Of a stretch of 39,942 bases of DNA, positions 11,251 to 19,103 are shown in pieces; position 1 is the first letter of the stretch; every line of letters begins with the position of its first letter. Made by a program: the position numbers and the translations under genes. Source of the stretch: Bifidobacterium breve (lineage in GTDB: Bacteria > Actinomycetota > Actinomycetes > S36-B12); NCBI GenBank assembly GCA_945901095.1, contig CAMDKQ010000006.1, positions 1 through 39,942 on the forward strand. Reading direction: 5' to 3'. The notes below the pieces were generated by a model that was not told where the DNA came from, did no database searches, and saw nothing but the letters and a program-made list of their open reading frames with translations.

Positions 11251-11922
11251 ATGCGAATCTCTACCGTTGCACCATTTGCCCTAGTTCTCGCTTTCGCTTT
11301 GCCAGCGACTGCCGCCCACGCCGCCGATGGTGGAGTGGACCAAATGCTGACGCTGGCCGATGTTCCTTCAGTCGTTGGTACGGTACCCCCGGGAGTTGAT
11401 CCGGTGAATGTCACTGTGCCCGCTCGTGGGCTCGAACTGTGCGACGCTGCCCTCGGATCATGGCAAGTTCAAGTTGCAGGTCCGGCCACGGTGAGTGAAG
11501 TCGTCATTCCCACGAGCAGTTCAGGCACATCGGGGTTGAGTGAGCTCGCCTATGTCTATCCCTCAGAGGCCGACGCTCAAAAGGCTTGGATCAATCTGCG
11601 TTCGGCAGCCAAGGCCTGCAATCGGACGGAGAGGAAATCGCAACCTGATGTCGGCGCAGTGACCTCGACGGTCACGACCGGCTACTTTCCGGGAGTCACC
11701 GCGTATCCGGACCTGTGGATCAACCATCGAGACGTCTACTCGGGGGCTGCGGGGCGCCGTCAGGGGACCATCGTTCGATACAGCGTCTTCAGCCAGTCCA
11801 AGAACGCCATTCTCGTCACCTCAGGCACATCGACCACGACGCCCAAGGGTTTTACCAAGGAGCAACGAGAGGCCGTTCGCGCCCTTGCCCAGAAGTTGAG
11901 CGATCGCTGGGATGTTCGGTGA
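11251..11922 (+). CDS. exported protein of unknown function
   Basis: A 223-residue protein with a clear Sec signal peptide: MR, then a hydrophobic stretch, then ATAAHA before AADGG (cleavage near residue 24-26). There is no lipobox or later membrane helix, so it should be released or loosely wall-bound. The mature part carries two cysteines (LCDAALGSW and AKACNRTE) that could form a disulfide. The arrangement LTLADVPSVVG... followed later by VYPSEADAQKAWINLRSAAKAC recalls extracytoplasmic sensor-like domains of the PknH type, but the resemblance is weak. First gene of a probable four-gene run; the next gene overlaps it by 11 nt. Confidence 0.75.
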   Translation: MRISTVAPFALVLAFALPATAAHAADGGVDQMLTLADVPSVVGTVPPGVDPVNVTVPARGLELCDAALGSWQVQVAGPATVSEVVIPTSSSGTSGLSELAYVYPSEADAQKAWINLRSAAKACNRTERKSQPDVGAVTSTVTTGYFPGVTAYPDLWINHRDVYSGAAGRRQGTIVRYSVFSQSKNAILVTSGTSTTTPKGFTKEQREAVRALAQKLSDRWDVR

Positions 11923-12478
11923 CCGCCGAACTGCCTTGTCTTTGGTGGCGGCGTTAGCGTTGATCGGCGTGATATCGGCCGGGTGCAACACCCCGACGAG
12001 GTTAGCCGCAGGTTCGTGTCAACAAGGCGCCGAAGCATTGAAGGTCGTCGTGCAGGTGCGAAACAATCTGAACGTTTCGATCACCTTCCATGTCCCGCAG
12101 GGCTCGTTCGCGCCGGATGACTGGCTTTGCGGAGAGGACCCAAGCCGTTGGGATGACGCCGAACTGAAACCTGGGCAATCCCGTGAGTTCGCGCTGATGC
12201 CAAACCCAAAGCCTCCACTGCAGCCAACTGAGCAGCCAAGGGCTTTCCCGCTGAACCTTTCCAGTGGTGATTCGAAGATCACTTCCTTCAGATACGCAGT
12301 TGACGTGATCGATCAGGTTGATCGACAGTACATTCAACTTGCGAACAGCAGAAGGTATGACTGCTCACTGCAGGACACTTGGCAATTTGCCTACAGAGGA
12401 GCACCAATGCAGGCCCGAATCAACTGCCAAGGGGACCTGATGATGACCTTTGAGTATCCACTCACCCTGGTCCCTTGA
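11912..12478 (+). CDS. putative lipoprotein
   Basis: A 188-residue protein with N-terminal RRTALSLVAALALIGVISAGC. The cysteine at 25 is preceded by S-A-G, a non-ideal lipobox, so lipidation is probable rather than certain. The mature part is polar with four further cysteines (SCQQG, WLCGED, YDCSLQ, INCQGD), enough for two disulfides, and segments such as VVVQVRNNLNVSITFHVPQG suggest a beta-sandwich. Family not recognised. It begins inside the end of the upstream exported gene (11-nt overlap), so both are probably one transcript. Base composition appears slightly less GC-rich than neighbours. Confidence 0.65.
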   Translation: MFGDRRTALSLVAALALIGVISAGCNTPTRLAAGSCQQGAEALKVVVQVRNNLNVSITFHVPQGSFAPDDWLCGEDPSRWDDAELKPGQSREFALMPNPKPPLQPTEQPRAFPLNLSSGDSKITSFRYAVDVIDQVDRQYIQLANSRRYDCSLQDTWQFAYRGAPMQARINCQGDLMMTFEYPLTLVP

Positions 12479-12488
12479 CGTGATTCCG

Positions 12489-12971
12489 ATGATGAAGCGA
12501 ACCCGACCGGGACTCGTTTTCGTCTGCATGGCTCTGGTCTCGGCACCCCTCATGACGTCGTGCTCATCGGACGGTGTTGGGCGGGATGCGGCAGCGCCTC
12601 GCGCTCTAGTGATTGTTCCGGCCGATTTTGAGACCGCTGACTCCTCGAACGAGGATCAAGGGCTCAATGTTGACTCAGGCTCCGACGTCCTCTTCCAAAA
12701 TGCGCTCGGGGAGCGGGTGAGCAGCGTGGTTGTCGAGGATGAATGCTGGTCGGATGAGGAGTTTCGTCTCCTGTGCGCATCCTCGACGCCGAAGCCCGCT
12801 GACCTTGATCTCGCCACGATCTCGCGGACAGGGGACACCTTCACCGCTCAGACAGCCGCGGACAGCACCTATCTCCCGGCTCACCTCATCCTCACCGTAA
12901 CGAGTTCGACCAAGGAATATCCAAGCAAGACCCGAAGCCGAACGGTTCTCCTTACGCTCACTTGCTGCTGA
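12489..12971 (+). CDS. putative lipoprotein ending in Cys-Cys
   Basis: A 160-residue protein if translated from the ATG pair at 12489/12492. This gives MMKRTRPG, a hydrophobic run and LMTSC, a lipobox-like site with Met at -3. A longer frame from 12450 overlaps the upstream gene and buries the signal, so I prefer the later start; the RBS is weak. The mature part is acidic and threonine/serine-rich, with cysteines in DECWSD and LLCASS and a terminal LTLTCC. Family not recognised. It sits 10 nt after one putative lipoprotein gene and 15 nt before the response regulator gene. Confidence 0.6.
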   Translation: MMKRTRPGLVFVCMALVSAPLMTSCSSDGVGRDAAAPRALVIVPADFETADSSNEDQGLNVDSGSDVLFQNALGERVSSVVVEDECWSDEEFRLLCASSTPKPADLDLATISRTGDTFTAQTAADSTYLPAHLILTVTSSTKEYPSKTRSRTVLLTLTCC

Positions 12972-12986
12972 TATGGAGGTACGTCC

Positions 12987-13628
12987 ATGGTGACGATCGC
13001 GGGACGAGCGTTCCTCGTCCTTGATGACCATGAGTTGGTCCTTGAGGCAATCGGCCAGCGGTTACGGGTCGATTTCCCCGGTTGCACGATCATCTACTCG
13101 GGGGGCTCGCTCAAGGATGCGGTGAATGCAACGCGCACGGCGCACTGCGACTGTGCCATCGTCGACCTTGACCTTGGCGACGGCGCAACGGTTGCCGAAC
13201 TCGTGAGCTCGTTCACATTGCATGGGATCCCAGTGGTTGTCGTGAGTGCTCTCGGTCGGCCAGAGGTCATCAAGGCCGCTCTGGCTGTCGACGTGAGTGC
13301 GTTCGTGACGAAGAGGTCGAGTGCGACGTTCCTTACGACAGCGATCAAGGAAGTACTCAAGGGCGGGACTTGGTTTCCAGCCGATATGGCAGGTGTGCTT
13401 CTTCAGGAATCTGGCAGCGTTGACCTGTCAGGTCAAGAGAGGCGAGCCTTGACCCTGTATGCCTCCGGACTCACGCTCGACATGGTCGCCCGACGAATGG
13501 ATGTCAGTCCGAACACGGCGAAGCACTACATCGACCGGGTACGGTCGAAATACACGGCCGCGGGTATTGCATCGCGAACGAAGATGGAACTCAACACCGT
13601 GGCGAGGAATGAGGGGATGCTCCCTTAG
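12987..13628 (+). CDS. NarL/FixJ-type response regulator without adjacent kinase
   Basis: A 213-residue protein. Receiver domain 7-125: acidic pair D13-D14, phospho-acceptor D60 (AIVDLDLGDG), S87 and K109 all present, so it should be phosphorylatable. LuxR-type HTH about 147-200 (LSGQERRALTLYASGLTLDMVARRM, then SPNTAKHYIDRVRSKY). The ATG at 12987 has a good TGGAGGT 8 nt upstream. No histidine kinase adjoins it: the gene follows one exported protein and two lipoproteins. The nearest kinases are 10 kb away in the tandem pair that has its own regulator. A role controlling envelope genes, including its own operon, is a guess from context. Confidence 0.85.
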   Translation: MVTIAGRAFLVLDDHELVLEAIGQRLRVDFPGCTIIYSGGSLKDAVNATRTAHCDCAIVDLDLGDGATVAELVSSFTLHGIPVVVVSALGRPEVIKAALAVDVSAFVTKRSSATFLTTAIKEVLKGGTWFPADMAGVLLQESGSVDLSGQERRALTLYASGLTLDMVARRMDVSPNTAKHYIDRVRSKYTAAGIASRTKMELNTVARNEGMLP

Positions 13629-13692
13629 ATCGGTGGGCGGGGTCGTGAGCGGATAGTGGCGGTCAGATCGACGATGCGAATGATCGTCCAAT

Positions 13693-13776
13693 GATGCATC
13701 GACGCAGCCATCGGCACCCGATGCATCAACGTAAGCCTCCGGAGTCAGCACATGCGCATCATCCCCGAGTCTCGGG
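13693..13776. other. convergent intergenic region with repeated 8-mer and weak hairpin
   Basis: The 155-bp gap between the response regulator and fadB contains the self-complementary 8-mer GATGCATC twice (13693-13700 and 13720-13727, 27 bp apart) and a 5-bp hairpin CCCGA-GTC-TCGGG (13764-13776). The hairpin could end either convergent transcript but lacks a U-run. I see no gene in the gap. Confidence 0.3.
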
Positions 13777-13783
13777 TGTGTCG

Positions 13784-15886
13784 TTACTCGGGAAGGGATG
13801 CGATTCCCGGTGCTAGGAAGCGCTTCCCGGTGGCGCGCACTGATGCCCCGCTGCGATCGAGGTATGGGGTGAGTCCGCCCAGCGCGAATGGCATACCCGA
13901 TCCCAGGATCATGCACAGGTCAAGGTCCTGGGGTTCGGATACGACGCCATCGTCGAGCATGATCCGTGCCTCGCGGGCGAGCGCATCGGCAACCCGCTCA
14001 AGGACCTGTGACTCATCGAGCGCCGTATCGCCCTGGTCTAGGAGTGCGACGACCTCGGGGTCAAGCTTCGGATTGCCCTTGCCCCCTGGCAGGAAGATGC
14101 CCGGCTTGCCGGCCTCAACGATGCGGCGCAGGTTGTTGGAGAGCGGGTAGCGATCCGGAAATGCGTCGTTGAGCACCTCCATGACGTGGAAGGCAACCGC
14201 AGGTCCGACGAGCTGCAGGAGAGTGAAGGGCGACATCGGCATGCCGAGTGGCCGAAGGGCGCGGTCGGCGATGGAGAGATCGGTGCCCTCGTCGACTGCG
14301 CGGAAGACCTCAGCCATGACGAGGTTGAGGAGCCGGTTGACCACGAAGCCGGGAGTGTCCTGCACCAAGACCGTGGACTTCTTCAGTGTTCGGCCGACCG
14401 TGAAGGCGGTGGCGAGCGTGGCGTCATCAGTGCTCACCGACGGGATGATCTCGAGCAGCGGCATGACTGCAACGGGATTGAAGAAGTGAAATCCGACCAC
14501 CCGCTCCGGATGCGTCATGGCGCTCGACATCTCGGCGAGGGAGAGCGATGAGGTGTTCGACGCGATGACGCAGGTGTCGGAGACCACGGCCTCAAGTTCG
14601 GCGAACACCTGCTGCTTGACGGCCATGTTCTCGAAGACCGCCTCAATAACGAAGCTCGCATCGGCGAACCCGTCCTTCGAGGTGCTGCCGCTGATAAGCG
14701 CGCCGAGCCGGTTGGCCATGTCGGGCTTCATTCGGCCCTTGTCGACCTGCTGCTTAAGCTCCCCTCGGACGAACTCGAGGCCCTTGTCGATCCTGTTCTG
14801 ATCGAGGTCGGTCATGACGACGGGAACCTGAAGCCGCTTAGCGAACAGGAGCGCGAGCTGGCTGGCCATGAGTCCGGCGCCAACGACGCCCACCTTGGTG
14901 ACGGGGCGAGCGAGCGAACGATCAGGCGCGCCGACTGGTGATTTTGCCCGCTTTTGGACGAGATCAAAGGCATAGAGAGAGGCGCGGAGTTCATCACCCA
15001 TGACGAGGTCGGCGAGCGCCTCGTCCTCGGCGGCAAAACCCTCGTCGCGGGTCGAGGTCTTGGCCGCTGCAATGAGATCAAGGGCCGCGTAGGGGGACTT
15101 GAATGCCCCGTGGGTTCGGGCATCGAGTGTTGATCGCGCGAACCCGATGACGGTGTCCCATAGCCCGCGGTCGGGATCCTTACGGGTGATGACGATGTCG
15201 CCGGTGAGCACTCGCGCTGCCCAGTTGAGGGACTGTTCGAGGAAATCAGCCGGCTCGAACATGGCATCGAAGATGCCGAGTTTGCGGCCTTCAGCAGGCT
15301 TGAGCTGACGATTCATGGTCATGGCGTTCGTAAGGATGACCTGCATGGCATCGGCAGGCCCGATGAGGTTCGGCAGGAGCCAAGCGCCTCCCCAGCCTGG
15401 GACAAGACCGAGGAAGACCTCGGGAAGCGACAGGGCAGCAGCGCCGCTCGACACCGTGCGGTAGGTGCAGTGGAGGGGTAATTCGAACCCGCCGCCGATG
15501 GCGGCCCCGTTCACGAACGCGAAGGTCGGGACATCGATCTCGCCGAAGCGGCGGAACACGTTGTGGCCCAGCTGCGCGATCTCGATGGCCTGCTCACGGG
15601 CCCGCACGTGCGAGATGCCCGATAGATCGGCGCCGACGGAGAAGATGAAGGGCTTGCCGGTGACGCCCACCGCGATGATGTCAGGTGTTGCGATGATCTG
15701 GTCGAGTGCAGCGTCGAGTGAGGCGAGGCCAGCAGGACCGAAGGTCGAGGGCCTCGTGTGATCGCGGTCGTTGTCCAAGGTGATGAGCGCCATGGTGCCA
15801 GCGCCGAGGGGTAGGTCGATAAGCCTCACCCTCGCGTGGGTGACGACCTCGCCTGGAAGGGCACCTTCGGTGATGGTCTCGGTCAT
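13784..15886 (-). CDS. fadB: fatty-acid oxidation complex alpha subunit: enoyl-CoA hydratase/3-hydroxyacyl-CoA dehydrogenase
   Basis: A 700-residue bifunctional beta-oxidation enzyme. The crotonase domain (about 10-270) has the oxyanion and acid regions FVNGAAIGGGFELPLHC and SLPEVFLGLVPGWGG. The 3-hydroxyacyl-CoA dehydrogenase domain (about 330-620) has the NAD loop GVVGAGLMASQLA and the catalytic FHFFNPVAVMPLLEI. A second C-terminal helical domain follows. The size matches mycobacterial FadB. The ATG at 15886 overlaps the fadA stop (ATGA) and has GGGAG upstream; the frame is open further but only into fadA. With fadA it forms a two-gene operon for trans-2-enoyl-CoA to acetyl-CoA. Confidence 0.95.
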   Translation of the reverse strand: MTETITEGALPGEVVTHARVRLIDLPLGAGTMALITLDNDRDHTRPSTFGPAGLASLDAALDQIIATPDIIAVGVTGKPFIFSVGADLSGISHVRAREQAIEIAQLGHNVFRRFGEIDVPTFAFVNGAAIGGGFELPLHCTYRTVSSGAAALSLPEVFLGLVPGWGGAWLLPNLIGPADAMQVILTNAMTMNRQLKPAEGRKLGIFDAMFEPADFLEQSLNWAARVLTGDIVITRKDPDRGLWDTVIGFARSTLDARTHGAFKSPYAALDLIAAAKTSTRDEGFAAEDEALADLVMGDELRASLYAFDLVQKRAKSPVGAPDRSLARPVTKVGVVGAGLMASQLALLFAKRLQVPVVMTDLDQNRIDKGLEFVRGELKQQVDKGRMKPDMANRLGALISGSTSKDGFADASFVIEAVFENMAVKQQVFAELEAVVSDTCVIASNTSSLSLAEMSSAMTHPERVVGFHFFNPVAVMPLLEIIPSVSTDDATLATAFTVGRTLKKSTVLVQDTPGFVVNRLLNLVMAEVFRAVDEGTDLSIADRALRPLGMPMSPFTLLQLVGPAVAFHVMEVLNDAFPDRYPLSNNLRRIVEAGKPGIFLPGGKGNPKLDPEVVALLDQGDTALDESQVLERVADALAREARIMLDDGVVSEPQDLDLCMILGSGMPFALGGLTPYLDRSGASVRATGKRFLAPGIASLPE

Positions 15887-17076
15887 GCTGCACTCCCGTG
15901 GTTGAGGTTCTCCCAGATGACGGTCCCACCCATGCCCAGCCCGATGCACATCGTCGTGATGCCGTAGCGGGCCGACCGGTCGTGCTCGAAGTCTCGAGCG
16001 AGGTAGTTCATCAGGCGGATGCCGCTCGATGCGAGGGGATGCCCTACGGCGATCGCGCCGCCCATCGGGTTCACCCGCGGATCCTCATCGTCGATGCCGA
16101 AGTGGTCGAGGAAGGCTAAGACTTGCACGGCGAATGCCTCATTGATTTCGAAGGCGTCGATGTCAGTAATGGAAAGCCCTGCTCGGCTCAGGGCCTTCTC
16201 GGTACTCGGTACCGGCCCCACTCCCATGACCTCCGGCTCGACGCCGGCGAAGGCGAACCCCACCATTCGCATTTTCGCGGTGAGGCCGAGTTCGGCGGCA
16301 ATTTCGGCGCCGGCGAGCAGTGCCGCCGTGGCACCGTCGGTGAGTCCCGAGCTGTTGCCCGCGGTCACTCGGCCATGCGGGCGAAATGGCGTCTTGAGGC
16401 CGGCGAGGCCGGTGAGGGTGGTGTCGGCACGGGGGACCTCATCGACGGTGACGAGGCCCCATCCCTGCTCACCATCACTGACGGCGACGGGGACGAGATC
16501 GACCTGAATGCGACCCTCGGCATAGGCCTTGGCGGTCTTTTCTTGGGATCCGACGGCGAAGGCATCGGCGCGGTGCTTCGTGATCGACGGGAAGCGATCG
16601 TGCAGATTCTCGGCGGTCTTGCCCATGAGCAGGGCCTCGGGATCGACGAGTCTCTCGGCAAGGAATCGGGGATTGGGGTCGACGCCCTCGCCCATCGGGT
16701 GCCGGGACATGTTCTCGACACCGCCCGCAAGGGCCAGATCAATTTGCCCGGCCATGATTGCCGATGAGACGGTCGTGACGGCGGTCATGGCGCCGGCGCA
16801 CATGCGATCGATTGCGTATCCCGGGACCGAGTTCGGGAGGCCGGCGAGCAGGGCCACTGAGCGTCCGATGGTCATTCCCTGATCGCCGGTCTGTGTGGTG
16901 GCGGCGACGGCGACCTCGTCAATGCGTGACGGAGGAACATTGGGGTTTCGGCGGAGCAGTTCGCGCATTGCCTTGACAACGAGGTCATCGGCGCGAGTCT
17001 CCCTGTAGACCCCGCCGGCCTTACCGAAGGGGGTGCGAACCCCGTCGACGAACACAACATCGCGTGCCTGTGCCAT
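15883..17076 (-). CDS. fadA: acetyl-CoA acyltransferase (3-ketoacyl-CoA thiolase)
   Basis: A 397-residue thiolase that cleaves 3-ketoacyl-CoA with CoA to acetyl-CoA plus a shortened acyl-CoA. Seen: VFVDGVRTPFGKAGG at the N-terminus, the nucleophile Cys in YAIDRMCAGAMTAV, GGVENMSRHPMG, the NEAFAVQ motif, the GGAIAVGHPLASSG histidine and the second Cys in TTMCIGLGMGG. The ATG at 17076 has AAGGGGAT upstream; a longer frame to 17130 adds sequence absent from the family. It is the first gene of the fadAB operon. A palindromic TTACCGGTCAGTAA lies 38 bp before the start, overlapping a plausible -10. Confidence 0.96.
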   Translation of the reverse strand: MAQARDVVFVDGVRTPFGKAGGVYRETRADDLVVKAMRELLRRNPNVPPSRIDEVAVAATTQTGDQGMTIGRSVALLAGLPNSVPGYAIDRMCAGAMTAVTTVSSAIMAGQIDLALAGGVENMSRHPMGEGVDPNPRFLAERLVDPEALLMGKTAENLHDRFPSITKHRADAFAVGSQEKTAKAYAEGRIQVDLVPVAVSDGEQGWGLVTVDEVPRADTTLTGLAGLKTPFRPHGRVTAGNSSGLTDGATAALLAGAEIAAELGLTAKMRMVGFAFAGVEPEVMGVGPVPSTEKALSRAGLSITDIDAFEINEAFAVQVLAFLDHFGIDDEDPRVNPMGGAIAVGHPLASSGIRLMNYLARDFEHDRSARYGITTMCIGLGMGGTVIWENLNHGSAA

Positions 17077-17110
17077 GACTATCCCCTTGGGTTGCCGACT
17101 CGGTTTCGTC

Positions 17111-17127
17111 ATATTACCGGTCAGTAA
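17111..17127 (-). promoter_or_regulatory. candidate TetR-type operator and -10 of fadAB
   Basis: On the minus strand TTACTGACCGGTAA (17114-17127) has inverted TTAC/GTAA arms around a central ACCGGT-like core. It overlaps TAATAT (17111-17116), a good -10 candidate. ACCGGT-centred palindromes are typical of TetR-family operators in actinobacteria. No TetR gene lies in the window. Confidence 0.45.
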
Positions 17128-17136
17128 CAAGTCTGG

Positions 17137-18357
17137 CTACGGGGCCACCATCACCGCGACTGCAAGTGCAGAGGCGGTGAGGTCTATTTGCCACTCGCGT
17201 GCACCGCCGGCCCTGAGGAATTCCTCGATCGATGCCGAGGTTGCCGGGTCTGGCGGCTCCCAGCACAGTCGCCGAACGAGGTCAGGAGTAAGAAGGTTCT
17301 CGGCGGGCATGTCGATGCGCTCGAGGATGACCCCGAGCGCAGCCTTTGCTGCCTCAAGGCGTGTGAACGCCTCCGGATTGCGCTCGGGCCAGTTGCGGGG
17401 CGGGGGAGGTCCGGTGGGCGGCGGGCTGATCTCGGGAAGCTCGGATTCCGGGAGCGCCATTGCTGCAGATACCGCGCTCCACCAGCCTGGTAGCCGGCGT
17501 TGCTGACCTCGACCGCTGAACTCCTTAAGGGCACCGAGTGCCTCCTTGGAGATGGGGAGTGCGGTTGCTGCCGCGACAATCGCCGCGTCGGGCAGGATCC
17601 GGCCCTGGGCGATGTCGCTGCGGCGCGCCACTTCATCACGAGCGAACCACAGTGATCGCACGACTCCAAGGGCTCGCGACTTGCGCAGCCGGTGGATCCC
17701 TGACGTGCGCCGCCATGCGTCGTCGCCTCTGTCCCTGGGAGTGAAGTGGACGAGTGCCGCGAATTCCTCATGTGCCCAGTCGAGTTTGCCCGCGGCCTCG
17801 AGCTCATCGTTCATGCGATGACGCAACTCAATGAGCAGCTCGACGTCTAGGGCTGCATACCGCAACTGACTTGGTGTCAGCGGACGAAGGGACCAGTCGG
17901 CGGATCCATGGCCTTTCTCGAGAATCTCACCGAGTTCCGCTGAGACGAGGGCGGCGAGGCCCACCTTCTCCCTGCCGAGGAGTCGACCGGCAAGCTCAGT
18001 GTCGAACAGGAGGGTTGGACGGAGCCCGATTTCAGCGAGGCAGGCGAGGTCCTGGGTCGCTGCATGGAGGATCCATTCGACCCCCTCCGTCGCCGACTGA
18101 ATGACGGAGAGATCGGGGAGGTCGATCGGGTCGATGAGTGCCGTGCCAGCGCCTTCGCGGCGAAGTTGTACGAGATAGGCGCGCTGGCTATACCGGAATC
18201 CCGATGCGCGCTCGGCATCGAGCGCGAGCGGACCGACCCCGGCAGCGAGCTTCGATGCATAGCCTTCGAGGTCCTCGAGGGTGGTGATCACTTGGGGGAC
18301 GCCGTCGCGTGGTTCTAGGGGCGCCGTCTCGGGTAAAGCTTCGGCAGGGATCGTCAC
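17137..18357 (-). CDS. rnd: ribonuclease D (3'-5' exonuclease with HRDC domain)
   Basis: A 406-residue DEDD exoribonuclease that trims 3' ends of tRNA and other RNAs. Catalytic acids are visible in LALDAERASGF (D-x-E), ATQDLACL and YAALDVELLIELR. A helical HRDC domain follows at about 215-300. The frame is open to 18591, but that part lies over the DUF3000 gene in another frame. The GTG at 18357, with AAGGA 6 nt upstream and VTIPAEALPE as N-terminus, is the best start. It follows DUF3000 by 28 nt; the same pair is adjacent in mycobacteria (Rv2681/Rv2680). Confidence 0.92.
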   Translation of the reverse strand: MTIPAEALPETAPLEPRDGVPQVITTLEDLEGYASKLAAGVGPLALDAERASGFRYSQRAYLVQLRREGAGTALIDPIDLPDLSVIQSATEGVEWILHAATQDLACLAEIGLRPTLLFDTELAGRLLGREKVGLAALVSAELGEILEKGHGSADWSLRPLTPSQLRYAALDVELLIELRHRMNDELEAAGKLDWAHEEFAALVHFTPRDRGDDAWRRTSGIHRLRKSRALGVVRSLWFARDEVARRSDIAQGRILPDAAIVAAATALPISKEALGALKEFSGRGQQRRLPGWWSAVSAAMALPESELPEISPPPTGPPPPRNWPERNPEAFTRLEAAKAALGVILERIDMPAENLLTPDLVRRLCWEPPDPATSASIEEFLRAGGAREWQIDLTASALAVAVMVAP

Positions 18358-18385
18358 GTCATCCTTCGTCTGGAGGGGCGCATCC

Positions 18386-18994
18386 TCAGGAGTGGACCGG
18401 CGCTGGGTGGATCTGAGACTGCTGGACATGCTGCGCGCCGGGCGCCATCGGCATGAGCCCGGTCGCATGCCGCAGGAGTTCGATCCATGCTTCGACGTGG
18501 CGCTCCATGAATTCGTGCACGGGCGCATCGTCAATGGAGCAAGGGGTCCACGATGCCCGGATCTCGACGAAGCCATCGCGCGGCCGATCACTGAGCGAGC
18601 CGAACGACTGGCCGGCTGTTGCGGTCACCGTGCCTCCGAGTTGCGAAGCGTGGGCGCCAGTTTCGGCCAAGGACTCCATGAGCCACGTCCATCCGACGTC
18701 GTGGAGCATCGGGTCCGCGACAAGGTCCGGTTCAAGTGATGCCCTCGCGAAGATGACCGCTCGGAAATCTCCGTCCCACTCGTCGACGCCATCGGGGTCA
18801 TGGAGGAGGACGAAGCGACCGGAGAGCGGGTCACGATCATCAATGGCTGATTCAACGGTGAGGGCGAGTGCGAAGGGTGCTAGGCGCTGAGGCGCAGGGG
18901 CCTCATCAACCCGAAATTCCGGGCGGATGCGGGCCTCGCGCACGCGGGCCGACGCCTGCGCGAACGCCTCGGCACTCGCTGTCACTGACCTCAC
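18386..18994 (-). CDS. DUF3000 family protein
   Basis: A 202-residue soluble protein. Family hallmarks: PAPQRLAPFALALTVE, GRFVLLHDPDGVDEWDG, ADPMLHDVGWTWLMESL, SFGSLSDRPRDGFVEIRASWTP. The C-terminal 50 residues are more variable; they include HATGLMPMAPGAQHV. The function of DUF3000 is unknown; it is confined to actinobacteria and usually sits beside RNase D. The GTG start at 18994 is supported by TAGCCT 6 nt upstream on the minus strand. Confidence 0.9.
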   Translation of the reverse strand: MRSVTASAEAFAQASARVREARIRPEFRVDEAPAPQRLAPFALALTVESAIDDRDPLSGRFVLLHDPDGVDEWDGDFRAVIFARASLEPDLVADPMLHDVGWTWLMESLAETGAHASQLGGTVTATAGQSFGSLSDRPRDGFVEIRASWTPCSIDDAPVHEFMERHVEAWIELLRHATGLMPMAPGAQHVQQSQIHPAPVHS

Positions 18995-19000
18995 GGTCGC

Positions 19001-19006
19001 AGGCTA
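19001..19006 (-). promoter_or_regulatory. -10 box of a leaderless promoter for DUF3000-rnd
   Basis: On the minus strand TAGCCT is followed by 6 nt and the GTG at 18994. Confidence 0.5.
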
Positions 19007-19089
19007 CGCGCAGTTGGGTGCCGCAGGGAGATCGGCGCGCCGAGTCCGGGCGGGCGGACCTCGAGGCGCGTGCGCAGGGCGAACTCGCC

Positions 19090-19095
19090 TAGAGT
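19090..19095 (+). promoter_or_regulatory. -10 box before the EamA transporter
   Basis: TAGAGT lies 8 nt before the ATG at 19104, slightly longer than the usual 6 nt here but still giving a very short or absent leader. Confidence 0.4.
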
Positions 19096-19103
19096 CACTG
19101 CGC

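Noticed and set aside
16123-16767. 214-residue open frame on the plus strand
   Set aside because: Antisense to the fadA thiolase with its active-site motifs; no family match of its own.
18358-18591. N-terminal extension of the RNase D frame
   Set aside because: It lies over the conserved 3' part of DUF3000 in another frame. A GTG with AAGGA at 18357 is better.
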